From WRDF01 sp031552235 (GTDB taxonomy: Bacteria; Bacteroidota; Bacteroidia; Bacteroidales; Rikenellaceae): a DNA stretch of 35,194 nt. This document shows, piece by piece, positions 22,367 through 28,936 of the stretch. Made by a program: the position numbers and the translations under genes. The first letter of the stretch is position 1. Each line of letters opens with the position of its first letter. Below the pieces are notes generated by a model. It had not been told where the DNA came from. It made no database searches and saw nothing but the letters and a program-made list of their open reading frames with translations. The DNA lies in the NCBI GenBank assembly GCA_031552235.1, contig JAVBMR010000012.1:1-35194 (forward strand). Reading direction: 5' to 3'.

Positions 22367-23089
22367 ATGAAAAACCTCAAAGACCTCGCAAACGCCAAGA
22401 GCTTCAAAGACATTGCAAGCCCCGGAAACCTCAAGGCGCTCCTGGTTATCGGCCTCGTGAAAAAACTCGTCGTGCTGGCGATAATTTTCGTCCCGCAATG
22501 GCTTTCGGCGCAAAACGACCAGCAGCTGCGCCGCAGGAGCCAGTTCGAGCTGCTCCCGGTCACATCGAAAGACATAGTTTTCGTGGGCAACAGCATCACC
22601 GAGGGTGGCCTGTGGTCGGAAATATTCAACAACGCACGCGTCAAGAACCGCGGTATCGGCGGCGAAACGACCACCGACGTACTCAACCGCCTCTATCAGG
22701 TGACCGACGGGAAACCGAAAAAAGTGTTCCTTATGATCGGCATCAACGACTTCAATTCCAACCCCACGAACAAAGACAACGCGGTGCAGAAAAATATCCG
22801 AACCATCGTCGAGCGCATCCAAAAGGAATCGCCCAAGACCAAAATCTACGTACAGAGCATACTTCCGGTAAGCAAAGACCGCGTTGACAGGGACAGGGAA
22901 CTGCGCAAGGTGAACCCCGACCTCGAAAAAATGTGCGAAGAGAAAGGCGTGGCATATATAGACCTGTACACCACCTTCGCTGACGAGAACGGCAACCTCA
23001 AAAAGGAATACACCTTCGCCGACGGCCTGCACCTCAACGGCGCCGGATACATGGCGTGGGCAGAAATTATCCGCCCGTATGTGAAATAA
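22367..23089 (+). CDS. SGNH/GDSL-family hydrolase, exported or membrane-anchored
   Basis: This 240-residue esterase-like protein shows all SGNH blocks: FVGNSITEGG (block I, nucleophile serine), NRGIGGETTTDVL (block II), LMIGINDFN (block III) and DGLHLNGAGY (block V Asp-His). I start it at 22367 (MKNLKDLANAK), since the longer frame covers the repeat at 22234. The N-terminus is unusual: about 22 mostly polar residues, then a hydrophobic stretch (VVLAIIFVPQWLSA, about 35-48) followed by Gln. This could be a long signal peptide or an anchor. Relatives remove acetyl groups from sugars or act as lipases or lysophospholipases; the substrate is unknown. Confidence 0.85.
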   Translation: MKNLKDLANAKSFKDIASPGNLKALLVIGLVKKLVVLAIIFVPQWLSAQNDQQLRRRSQFELLPVTSKDIVFVGNSITEGGLWSEIFNNARVKNRGIGGETTTDVLNRLYQVTDGKPKKVFLMIGINDFNSNPTNKDNAVQKNIRTIVERIQKESPKTKIYVQSILPVSKDRVDRDRELRKVNPDLEKMCEEKGVAYIDLYTTFADENGNLKKEYTFADGLHLNGAGYMAWAEIIRPYVK

Positions 23090-23103
23090 AACCAAAAAAT
23101 AAC

Positions 23104-23232
23104 GGGATTACCCCTTCTCTTATTGCAGCATTTTTTCGGATCGCTCCGCGATCCGGTGGCCCGCCCTAAAGGGGCGGAGGGCGGGTCGCTAAATAATTTT
23201 GCGTTGCAGCAACACTAAAAGGGATAACTCTG
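23104..23232 (-). repeat. Dispersed intergenic repeat, copy B (about 129 bp)
   Basis: Read on the minus strand, it matches copy A (14051-14177) along its whole length. Internal palindromes are CGGATCGC (23137-23144) with GCGATCCG (23148-23155), and CCCGCCCT (23160-23167) with AGGGCGGG (23178-23185). The compensating changes between copies suggest that the folded form matters. Confidence 0.7.
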
Positions 23233-23281
23233 AAAAATAACGGCCGATGCACAGTACCCAACTGTTTCAACAACATACCCA

Positions 23282-24772
23282 ATGCCGCTGACCAACCCGA
23301 TATTCAAACAGATAGGCTCCATCGCCGACAAACTCGGCGTAAGGGCTTTTGTCGTGGGCGGTTACGTGCGCGACTGGTACCTGCACCGGCCGTGTACCGA
23401 CATAGACGTGGTTGTGGTGGGATGCGGCACCCTCCGGCTCCCGGAAGAAACCGACAGGCCGGTTCACCCCGGAACGCACCAGTGCGATGCGATGGAAGCG
23501 GACAGCGAAAATCGCTGCGGCATAGACGTCGCGCGGGAACTCGGACACCAACTCAAAACCAACGTTTCGGTATTCAAGAATTTCGGCACGGCCATGTTGC
23601 GGGCCGGAGGGCTGGAGGTCGAGTTCGTGGGTGCACGGCGGGAATCGTACAGGGCGGACTCGCGCAAACCCATAGTCGAGGACGGCACGCTGGACGACGA
23701 CCAGAAACGCCGCGACTTCACGATAAACGCAATGGCCTGGTCGCTTAACGAGGCCTCTTTCGGCGAGCTGGTCGATCCGTTCAACGGCATGCAAGACCTC
23801 GACAACTGCATAATCCGCACCCCGTGCGACCCCGACATAACGTTCTCGGACGACCCGCTGCGCATGATACGCGGCATCAGGTTCGCCACCCAGCTCGGCT
23901 TCGACATCGAACCGGCCACCTTCGACGCAATAGTGCGCAACAGGGAGCGCATCAAGATAGTCTCGAAGGAGCGCATCGTGACCGAACTAAACAAGATACT
24001 CCTCGCCCCGATGCCGTCCATCGGGTTCGAACTGCTCGACCTGACAGGACTCCTGCCGCTGATATTCCCCGAACTCAGCGCCATGAAAGGCGTCGATAAG
24101 GTCGGCACGCACGCCCACAAGGACAATTTCATCCATACGCTCAAGGTCGTGGACAATATCGCACCCAAGACCGGCGACCTGTGGCTGCGCTGGGCTGCCC
24201 TGCTCCACGACATCGGCAAACCCAGAACGAAAGCCTACGACGCGCGCGCGGGGTGGACGTTCCACGGCCACGAGGTACTGGGCTCGAAGATGGTCCCGGG
24301 GATTTTCCGCAGCCTCAAGATGCCGCTGAACGAGAAGATGAAATTCGTGCAGAAGATGGTCTTCCTGCACCTGCGGCCCATCGCGCTCGTCGAGAGTACG
24401 GTTACGGATTCGGCGGTGCGGCGGCTGCTTTTCGAGGTGGGCGACGACATCGAATCTCTCATGCTGCTGTGCGAGGCCGACATTACGTCGGGCATCGAAT
24501 CGAAAGTGAAGCGCTACCTCGAAAACTTCGAACTGGTGCGCGAGAAGATGCGCGAGATCGAGGAGAAAGACCGCGTGCGCAATTTCCAGCCGCCCATCTC
24601 GGGCGAACTCATCATGGAAACCTACGGAATCGAGCCATGCCGCGTGGTCGGCGATATAAAAGCCATGATAAAGGAGGCGATCCTCGAAGGCGACATTGCG
24701 AACGACTACACCGAGGCATACGCGCTTATGGAAAAGCTGGCGGAGAAAGAAGGCCTGAAAAAAGTCAAATAG
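23282..24772 (+). CDS. CCA tRNA nucleotidyltransferase / poly(A) polymerase family, HD domain
   Basis: This 496-residue protein repairs or adds the CCA end of tRNAs; the tRNA-Lys here does not encode CCA, so the host needs such an enzyme. Head-domain motifs are VVGGYVRD (24-31), the metal pair TDIDVVVVG (Asp40, Asp42) and RRDFTINAMAW. Neck motifs are SDDPLRMIRGIRFA and NRERIKIVSKERI. An HD phosphohydrolase domain follows, with LLHDIGKPRTK and HGHEVLGSKM. Compared with remembered Bacteroides homologues, residues 50-80 are an extra in-frame segment between VVVVGCG and IDVARELG; see the separate entry. All catalytic residues remain, so I expect it to be active. Confidence 0.92.
   Translation: MPLTNPIFKQIGSIADKLGVRAFVVGGYVRDWYLHRPCTDIDVVVVGCGTLRLPEETDRPVHPGTHQCDAMEADSENRCGIDVARELGHQLKTNVSVFKNFGTAMLRAGGLEVEFVGARRESYRADSRKPIVEDGTLDDDQKRRDFTINAMAWSLNEASFGELVDPFNGMQDLDNCIIRTPCDPDITFSDDPLRMIRGIRFATQLGFDIEPATFDAIVRNRERIKIVSKERIVTELNKILLAPMPSIGFELLDLTGLLPLIFPELSAMKGVDKVGTHAHKDNFIHTLKVVDNIAPKTGDLWLRWAALLHDIGKPRTKAYDARAGWTFHGHEVLGSKMVPGIFRSLKMPLNEKMKFVQKMVFLHLRPIALVESTVTDSAVRRLLFEVGDDIESLMLLCEADITSGIESKVKRYLENFELVREKMREIEEKDRVRNFQPPISGELIMETYGIEPCRVVGDIKAMIKEAILEGDIANDYTEAYALMEKLAEKEGLKKVK
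23423..23522 (+). other. 93-base in-frame insertion flanked by 7-base direct repeats
   Basis: TGCGGCA occurs at 23423-23429 and again at 23516-23522, exactly 93 bases (31 codons) apart. The enclosed segment encodes residues 50-80 of the CCA-adding enzyme, a polar stretch (TLRLPEETDRPVHPG and onward) with no counterpart in the family at the loop after the catalytic DxD. The pattern fits insertion of a small element with target duplication. Confidence 0.6.
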
Positions 24773-24858
24773 CGGGGCACCCGAACGGCGTCACCAATCA
24801 GAAGACCGGGCTATAACCATCCGGCCCCACACAGGCAGCGATCTGCCCATCAACCGGA

Positions 24859-25236
24859 TTACACGCCGCGACCGGCCTCCTCTATGGCTGAGAGTATCTC
24901 TGTCCGCTGTTTTTTTGTCATGCCTCCGATGACCAGGCGGAACGAGTTCCGTATCATTTCACGGATGAAATCGCCCGGCAGATCCCCTTGCGTGTCGACA
25001 CTGACCCAATGGCCCTTTGCCATATGCACCGGATCGCCTATCTCGGGATAACGGTCCATCAATTCGGGTATTCGCAGCGGATCGGCTTTGACATTGAACA
25101 GCCTGAACCCGGCCATTCCCGTATAGGCGAACATTTTGCCGCCTATCTTGTAAACGAGCGTATCCTCGTCGAAAGGCGTCGTTTCCTCGGCCAGCGGCAG
25201 CGAGAGGCAGAACTCCCTGAATTCCATTATATCCAT
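24859..25236 (-). CDS. MmcQ/YjbR family protein
   Basis: This 125-residue cytosolic protein is of the YjbR/MmcQ type, a small fold related to a DNA-binding or CyaY-like shape. Family stretches are LPLAEETTPFDEDTLVYKIGGKMFA, FNVKADP, HMAKGHWVSVD and MIRNSFRLVIGGMTKKQR. The LYD...KLF/GKMF region and the HWVSVD strand are the most conserved. Function is not known; DNA binding has only been suggested for the family. It is a lone gene between CCA transferase and the cold-shock gene. Confidence 0.85.
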   Translation of the reverse strand: MDIMEFREFCLSLPLAEETTPFDEDTLVYKIGGKMFAYTGMAGFRLFNVKADPLRIPELMDRYPEIGDPVHMAKGHWVSVDTQGDLPGDFIREMIRNSFRLVIGGMTKKQRTEILSAIEEAGRGV

Positions 25237-25307
25237 ACAGCGTTATTTGGTGTGACTAAAGTAAATAAATTATGCTTGCGGGAACAAATGGCGCAGGCTG
25301 AAACAGA

Positions 25308-25332
25308 AAGCGGCCCTCGATGAGGGCCGCTT
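25308..25332 (-). terminator. Hairpin between the cold-shock gene and the YjbR-type gene
   Basis: AAGCGGCCCTC at 25308-25318 pairs with GAGGGCCGCTT at 25322-25332. On the minus strand it is followed by TTCTGTTT and lies about 60 bases after the cold-shock stop codon. Confidence 0.75.
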
Positions 25333-25393
25333 GTGTCAATAGAAAAATCGAGTATATATTGGTTTTATACTGAAAGATCCTATTCCACGCTAC

Positions 25394-25594
25394 TTACGCA
25401 ACAACTTCTACGTTTACTGCCTGTTCGCCTTTTTTGCCTTCCGAGATTTCGAACTCAACGTTCTGACCTTCTTCGAGGCCGCGGAAGCCTTCTTTGTTGA
25501 TTCCTGTGTAGTGAACAAATACGTCGCTACCTGTTTCAGTTGTGATAAAGCCATAACCTTTGGCTGAATCAAACCATTTTACTGTGCCTTTCAT
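25394..25594 (-). CDS. Cold-shock domain protein (CspA family)
   Basis: This 66-residue single-stranded nucleic-acid-binding protein is one OB-fold domain. GTVKWFDSAKGYGFIT is RNP1, and DVFVHYTGI is RNP2. The start at 25594 (MKGTVKWF) is the family N-terminus; the frame open to 25639 would add an unlikely leader. The roughly 180 bases upstream are AT-rich and hold no gene, so a long 5' leader of the kind that controls csp genes is possible. Confidence 0.95.
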   Translation of the reverse strand: MKGTVKWFDSAKGYGFITTETGSDVFVHYTGINKEGFRGLEEGQNVEFEISEGKKGEQAVNVEVVA

Positions 25595-25775
25595 AGAAAA
25601 ATTAAAATTAAAAGAAATAACCTTGGCAAAGGAACGCAAAATGTTCGGTTTTGCAATAGGAAAGCGGAAAAAAATTGCGCATGTGTCGGATTATGACATT
25701 TTTCGGTTCTTTTTTACCCGCAAATCCTCTCTGCCTCACAGTTATTCGTCAGAATAAACGGTAACCGGCAAAAGA

Positions 25776-26492
25776 TTATTGCCGCTCGGACATATCCGGG
25801 GAAAATGTTATGCTGCTCCTTATTTTCGCCATTTCCTCGCCTTGCTTCAGTTCCAGGATATCGTATGTGAAACCGAAATTAAGCGCAAAGCCGTCGATGA
25901 CCGCGGAGTACCATTCCTGACCCACGACATACTCCCCGTAGTCGGCTTCGAGTTTCATTTTATAAAAATCCCTGCCGCCCAATCTCACCAAAATTATCGG
26001 CACGTCGAGTTCCTTGTACGGCGCCCCGGAAGCGACGAAAACCTCCAGCGCCTGTTTCAGGTAATGCTCGCCGGTCTTCACGTTGGGGAGCCATTTGAGG
26101 TTCTCCGCAACTACCTGTATGCTTGGGATAAATCCTTCCGCAGTGCCGGGTTCGGACTGGAACATTGTCAGGAGCTGGACGCTCTGCAGCGCCATAACCC
26201 TCTCCATCTGCTCCTTCATGACCTTGTTCGGAATGGCTTCGACGGCCTCCCTGTTGGCCTGCTCCAATTCCTGGCGGCCGTAGATGTGCCATTTTTCGGG
26301 GACATCCATCCGGAAGTCGAAATACGAATTGTAATAAATATTACCGTCGAGCCGGCCTTTATCCAATACTTTCTGGTTCTTGTCGCCGCACGATGCCAGT
26401 CCCAAAGCTAACATCGCGACTGCCGCCGCAAGGATGCCGGACGCGAAGCCCGGTTTGAATGCTATTTTTTTCATGGTCTTCTTAATTTCCAT
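25776..26492 (-). CDS. Predicted lipoprotein of unknown function
   Basis: This 238-residue lipoprotein is not a family I can name. The signal ends in the lipobox LGLASC (Cys35 from this start) followed by GDKNQ. The mature part has a strand-rich start, NIYYNSYFDFRMDVPEKWHIYG, which resembles the opening of PsbP/DUF1795-like beta proteins. A helical middle (EQANREAVEAIPNKVMKEQMERVM) and more strands to the end follow. A second start at 26474 (MKKIAFKPG) is equally possible. The -7 box at 26514 leaves a short leader for either. It is a single-gene unit. Confidence 0.75.
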   Translation of the reverse strand: MEIKKTMKKIAFKPGFASGILAAAVAMLALGLASCGDKNQKVLDKGRLDGNIYYNSYFDFRMDVPEKWHIYGRQELEQANREAVEAIPNKVMKEQMERVMALQSVQLLTMFQSEPGTAEGFIPSIQVVAENLKWLPNVKTGEHYLKQALEVFVASGAPYKELDVPIILVRLGGRDFYKMKLEADYGEYVVGQEWYSAVIDGFALNFGFTYDILELKQGEEMAKIRSSITFSPDMSERQ

Positions 26493-26513
26493 ACGCTATG
26501 GCGCATTATATTG

Positions 26514-26546
26514 CAAAGATATAAAATCGCGGGGATCAACGGCAAA
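26514..26546 (-). promoter_or_regulatory. Promoter of the unknown lipoprotein gene
   Basis: On the minus strand TATCTTTG (complement of 26514-26521) and TTTG (complement of 26543-26546) are 21 bases apart, matching the Bacteroidetes consensus. Confidence 0.55.
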
Positions 26547-26547
26547 A

Positions 26548-26575
26548 GAAAAGGGAAACTTTCGCCTCCCTTTTC
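26548..26575 (-). terminator. Probable terminator of the YebC-family gene
   Basis: GAAAAGGGA at 26548-26556 pairs with TCCCTTTTC at 26567-26575 around a 10-base loop. On the minus strand it lies 22 bases after the stop codon and ends TCCCTTTTCTTTT. It overlaps the promoter of the next gene, so the call is moderate. Confidence 0.55.
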
Positions 26576-26597
26576 GTTGAATATGTTTCGATGACGT

Positions 26598-27320
26598 TTA
26601 CTCCTCTTCTTTCATGTTCGTGAACACATTGGTTACGTCGTCGTCCTCTTCGAGCCTTTCGACCAGTTTGTCTATCGACTCGCGCTGTTCGGGCGTCACG
26701 TCCTTGGTGTCGGTAGGGATGCGAACGAATTCGCCGCTCACAATCTCGAAACCTTTGTCTTCCAGATATTTTTGCACCTCGCCGTAGGACTCGAAAGGCG
26801 CGTATGCGTTCACATTTCCGTCTTCATCCACAAAAAGTTCGTCCACCCCGTAGTCTATCATTTCGAGTTCCAGCTCGTCGGCATCCATCTCGGCTGCCGA
26901 TTTGAAACGGAAATGGCACTTGTGGTCGAACATGAAGCTGACGCTGCCGCTCGTGCCAAGCGAACCGCCAGCCTTGTTGAAATAGCTGCGGACATTAGCC
27001 ACCGTACGGGTGGTGTTGTCGGTTGCCGTTTCAACGAGTACTGCGATCCCGAACGGGCCGTAGCCCTCGTACACCATCTCCTTGTAATCGCTCGTATCCT
27101 TGCTCGTCGCACGCTTGATTGCCCTTTCGATGTTGTCCTTGGGCATATTTTCGTTCTTGGCGTTCTGGATAAGCATCCTCAGGCGCAGGTTGTTAGCCGG
27201 GTCCGGGCCACTCTCCTTGACCGCCATTTCGATGCCTTTGCCTATCTTCGTAAACACGCGGGCCATGTTGCCCCAGCGTTTCATTTTGGTCGCTTTCCTG
27301 TATTCAAATGCCCTTCCCAT
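26598..27320 (-). CDS. YebC/PmpR family transcription- or translation-linked protein
   Basis: This is a 240-residue protein of the YebC family (DNA-binding regulators in some bacteria, ribosome-linked factors in others). MGRAFEYRKATKMKRWGNMARVFTKIGKGIEMAVKESG-type opening, LRMLIQNAKNENMPKDNIERAI, EGYGPFGIAVLVE, NRTRTVANVR-like TTRTVANVRSYFNKAGGSLG and SVSFMFD are family stretches. The frame is open to 27374, but 27320 is the family start and lies just after a promoter. It is divergent from tsaC, only 73 bases apart. The role in Bacteroidetes is not established. Confidence 0.92.
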   Translation of the reverse strand: MGRAFEYRKATKMKRWGNMARVFTKIGKGIEMAVKESGPDPANNLRLRMLIQNAKNENMPKDNIERAIKRATSKDTSDYKEMVYEGYGPFGIAVLVETATDNTTRTVANVRSYFNKAGGSLGTSGSVSFMFDHKCHFRFKSAAEMDADELELEMIDYGVDELFVDEDGNVNAYAPFESYGEVQKYLEDKGFEIVSGEFVRIPTDTKDVTPEQRESIDKLVERLEEDDDVTNVFTNMKEEE

Positions 27321-27343
27321 AATAATTTTGGTTTTTGGATTCG

Positions 27344-27375
27344 CAAATATAATGAAAATCGGCAGGCAAACCAAA
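27344..27375 (-). promoter_or_regulatory. Promoter of the YebC-family gene
   Basis: On the minus strand TATATTTG (complement of 27344-27351) and TTTG (complement of 27372-27375) are 20 bases apart, an exact match. Its upstream box lies about 6 bases from the -7 box of the divergent tsaC promoter, so RNA polymerases on the two cannot bind at once. Confidence 0.6.
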
Positions 27376-27381
27376 AAATAT

Positions 27382-27389
27382 TAACTTTG
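27382..27389 (+). promoter_or_regulatory. -7 box of a near-leaderless tsaC promoter
   Basis: TAACTTTG ends 4 bases before the ATG at 27394, the same arrangement as at the HAD gene (14241). No TTTG is found at the -33 distance. Confidence 0.5.
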
Positions 27390-27393
27390 CGGT

Positions 27394-27975
27394 ATGGACA
27401 ATATCACAGCAATGAAAGAACAGGTGGACAAGGCCGTCGAGGTGCTTCGGCGGGGAGGTCTGATACTCTATCCTACGGACACGGTATGGGGCATCGGGTG
27501 CGACGCCACGAACAGCGAGGCGGTGGAAAAGGTGTACGCGCTGAAGCGCTCGCACGACAAAAAAGGCATGCTCGTGCTGGTAGATTCGCCGGACCGCGCG
27601 GCACGCTACGTGGGCAAAGCCCCGGATGTGGCATGGCAGCTTTTCGAGCTGGCCGACAAGCCACTGACGCTCATCCTTCCCGACGCGGCAGGGGTGGCGG
27701 TTAACCTCGTCCCTGAGGAGGGCACAATAGGCATCCGCATCCCGCAGCACGATTTTTGCAGCGCTATGCTCCGCCGGTTCGGGCGTGCGGTGGTATCGAC
27801 TTCGGCCAACATTTCGGGCGAACCCACACCCATGAACTTCGACGATATCGGCGCCGAAATAAAAAACGGCGTGGATTTTGTCGTTGAGCGCAGGTACGAG
27901 AAAGGCGCTACGGGCAAGGCATCCTCGATCGTGATGCTGGGCAAAGGCGGCGAAATAAAGATAATAAGGGAATAA
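27394..27975 (+). CDS. tsaC: L-threonylcarbamoyladenylate synthase (Sua5/YrdC/TsaC)
   Basis: This 193-residue enzyme makes threonylcarbamoyl-AMP from threonine, bicarbonate and ATP, the first step of the t6A37 modification of tRNAs that read ANN codons, including the tRNA-Lys here. ILYPTDTVWGIGCDA, KRSHDKKGMLVLV, LADKPLTLILP, GTIGIRIPQHDF and AVVSTSANISGEPTP are the classic family stretches. It lacks the extra C-terminal Sua5 domain, so it is the short form. The thioesterase gene follows after one base, forming a two-gene unit. Confidence 0.93.
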   Translation: MDNITAMKEQVDKAVEVLRRGGLILYPTDTVWGIGCDATNSEAVEKVYALKRSHDKKGMLVLVDSPDRAARYVGKAPDVAWQLFELADKPLTLILPDAAGVAVNLVPEEGTIGIRIPQHDFCSAMLRRFGRAVVSTSANISGEPTPMNFDDIGAEIKNGVDFVVERRYEKGATGKASSIVMLGKGGEIKIIRE

Positions 27976-27976
27976 G

Positions 27977-28378
27977 ATGAAAACAACGGTAGACATACAG
28001 ATCAGGTTCGCGGACGTGGATATGCTCCGCCATGTCAACAACGTCAACCTCCAGCACTATTACGACCTGGCCAAGAACCACCATTTTACTGAATTGACAG
28101 GCGTCAGGCCGGGGTACAGCAGCAAAGGACTTATCACGGCGGCCACAGATTCGTCCTACCTGGGCCAGACGAGGGTCGACGACGACATATTTGTTGAAAC
28201 CCGTGTCGAAAAGGTCGGCAACAAGAGCATTACCCTGTTCCAGCGAATCATCGCGCGTCCTTCAGGCGAGGTCAGGTCGGACAGCCGCTCGGTCATGGTC
28301 GCCTACGACTTCGAACGCCAGACCTCGATACCCGTTCCCGACGAATGGCGGGAGAAACTCGAAAGGTCGATAGAATAA
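27977..28378 (+). CDS. Hotdog-fold acyl-CoA thioesterase (YbgC/4HBT-like)
   Basis: This 133-residue cytosolic protein has a single hotdog fold. IRFADVDMLRHVNNVNLQHYYDLA carries the catalytic aspartate and the HVNN motif of the YbgC/4-hydroxybenzoyl-CoA thioesterase branch. SSYLGQTRVDDDIFVETRVEKVGNKS forms the central strands. It starts one base after the tsaC stop codon (TAAGATG), so the two are translated from one message. The acyl-CoA substrate is unknown. Confidence 0.88.
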   Translation: MKTTVDIQIRFADVDMLRHVNNVNLQHYYDLAKNHHFTELTGVRPGYSSKGLITAATDSSYLGQTRVDDDIFVETRVEKVGNKSITLFQRIIARPSGEVRSDSRSVMVAYDFERQTSIPVPDEWREKLERSIE

Positions 28379-28718
28379 GGACGCATTACATTTCTATCAG
28401 CAGACAGCAGGCGGAGATAGAGTCTGTCACACAAATACTGTCGGGCGCCCGACGGCTTTCTTCGAAGGTCGAAAAAGATCAAACAAGGGTATTATTACCA
28501 AGAAGCAATTAAACCACCATGCACTAAAGTACATGGGTTTAGTCAGAGGAATAAATTCCTCTTTCCGGGTTGCAAGGCAACCCGCATCGCCGCCCTCCGC
28601 TCCTTTAGGGCGGCGATGAAGAAAGGACGAATCGCCAGAAAAAAACAAAAATTTATAGAAACTAAAGTAGCCGCAATAAAATTGCGGGGTTTTAACCATT
28701 AACAACAAACAATAAAAA
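28379..28718. repeat. Noncoding region with a cluster of hairpins
   Basis: No credible gene is seen. GTCGGGCGCCCGAC at 28440-28453 is a perfect 14-base palindrome. Three stems follow in a row: 28546-28552 with 28555-28561, CGGGTTGC 28566-28573 with GCAACCCG 28577-28584, and CATCGCCGCCCT 28585-28596 with AGGGCGGCGATG 28607-28618. The last shares CGCCCTCCGC.CCTTTAGGGCGG with copies A and B of the dispersed repeat. The region lies between convergent genes. Confidence 0.6.
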
Positions 28719-28819
28719 ACTGCGGCTGCCGCAAACAGCCGCAACATCCTGCGGCACGACGCCTTTGGCCCCGCCGCCGGAAATGAATATAATACGCCGC
28801 AAACGGCGGGTAATTGCCC
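28719..28819 (+). repeat. Dispersed intergenic repeat, copy D2 (about 100 bp)
   Basis: It opens with TGCGGCTG (28721-28728) facing CAGCCGCA (28736-28743), continues CGCAACATCCTGCGGC (28740-28755) and ATATAATACG, and ends CGGGTAATTGCCC. It aligns with copy D1 at 22234-22346. Loop and stem bases differ together between the copies. Confidence 0.6.
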
Positions 28820-28862
28820 ACCGCAGAAATTGAAACCTGTTTGGCCGCCGGTCGGCATAAAG

Positions 28863-28893
28863 CAAAAGACTCCGGAAGATCCGGAGTCTTTTG
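28863..28893 (-). terminator. Terminator of the cysteate synthase-like gene
   Basis: CAAAAGACTCCGGA at 28863-28876 pairs perfectly with TCCGGAGTCTTTTG at 28880-28893 (14 bp, 3-base loop). It lies about 45 bases after the stop codon on the minus strand. Confidence 0.85.
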
Positions 28894-28936
28894 TCATCTC
28901 AACACTCTGTACGTCGCTTGATTACCGCAGCAATGC

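Noticed and set aside
28427..28897. 156-residue open frame on the minus strand, partly hydrophobic
   Set aside because: It runs through three hairpins, repeat D2 and the terminator at 28863; the composition is that of translated repeats.
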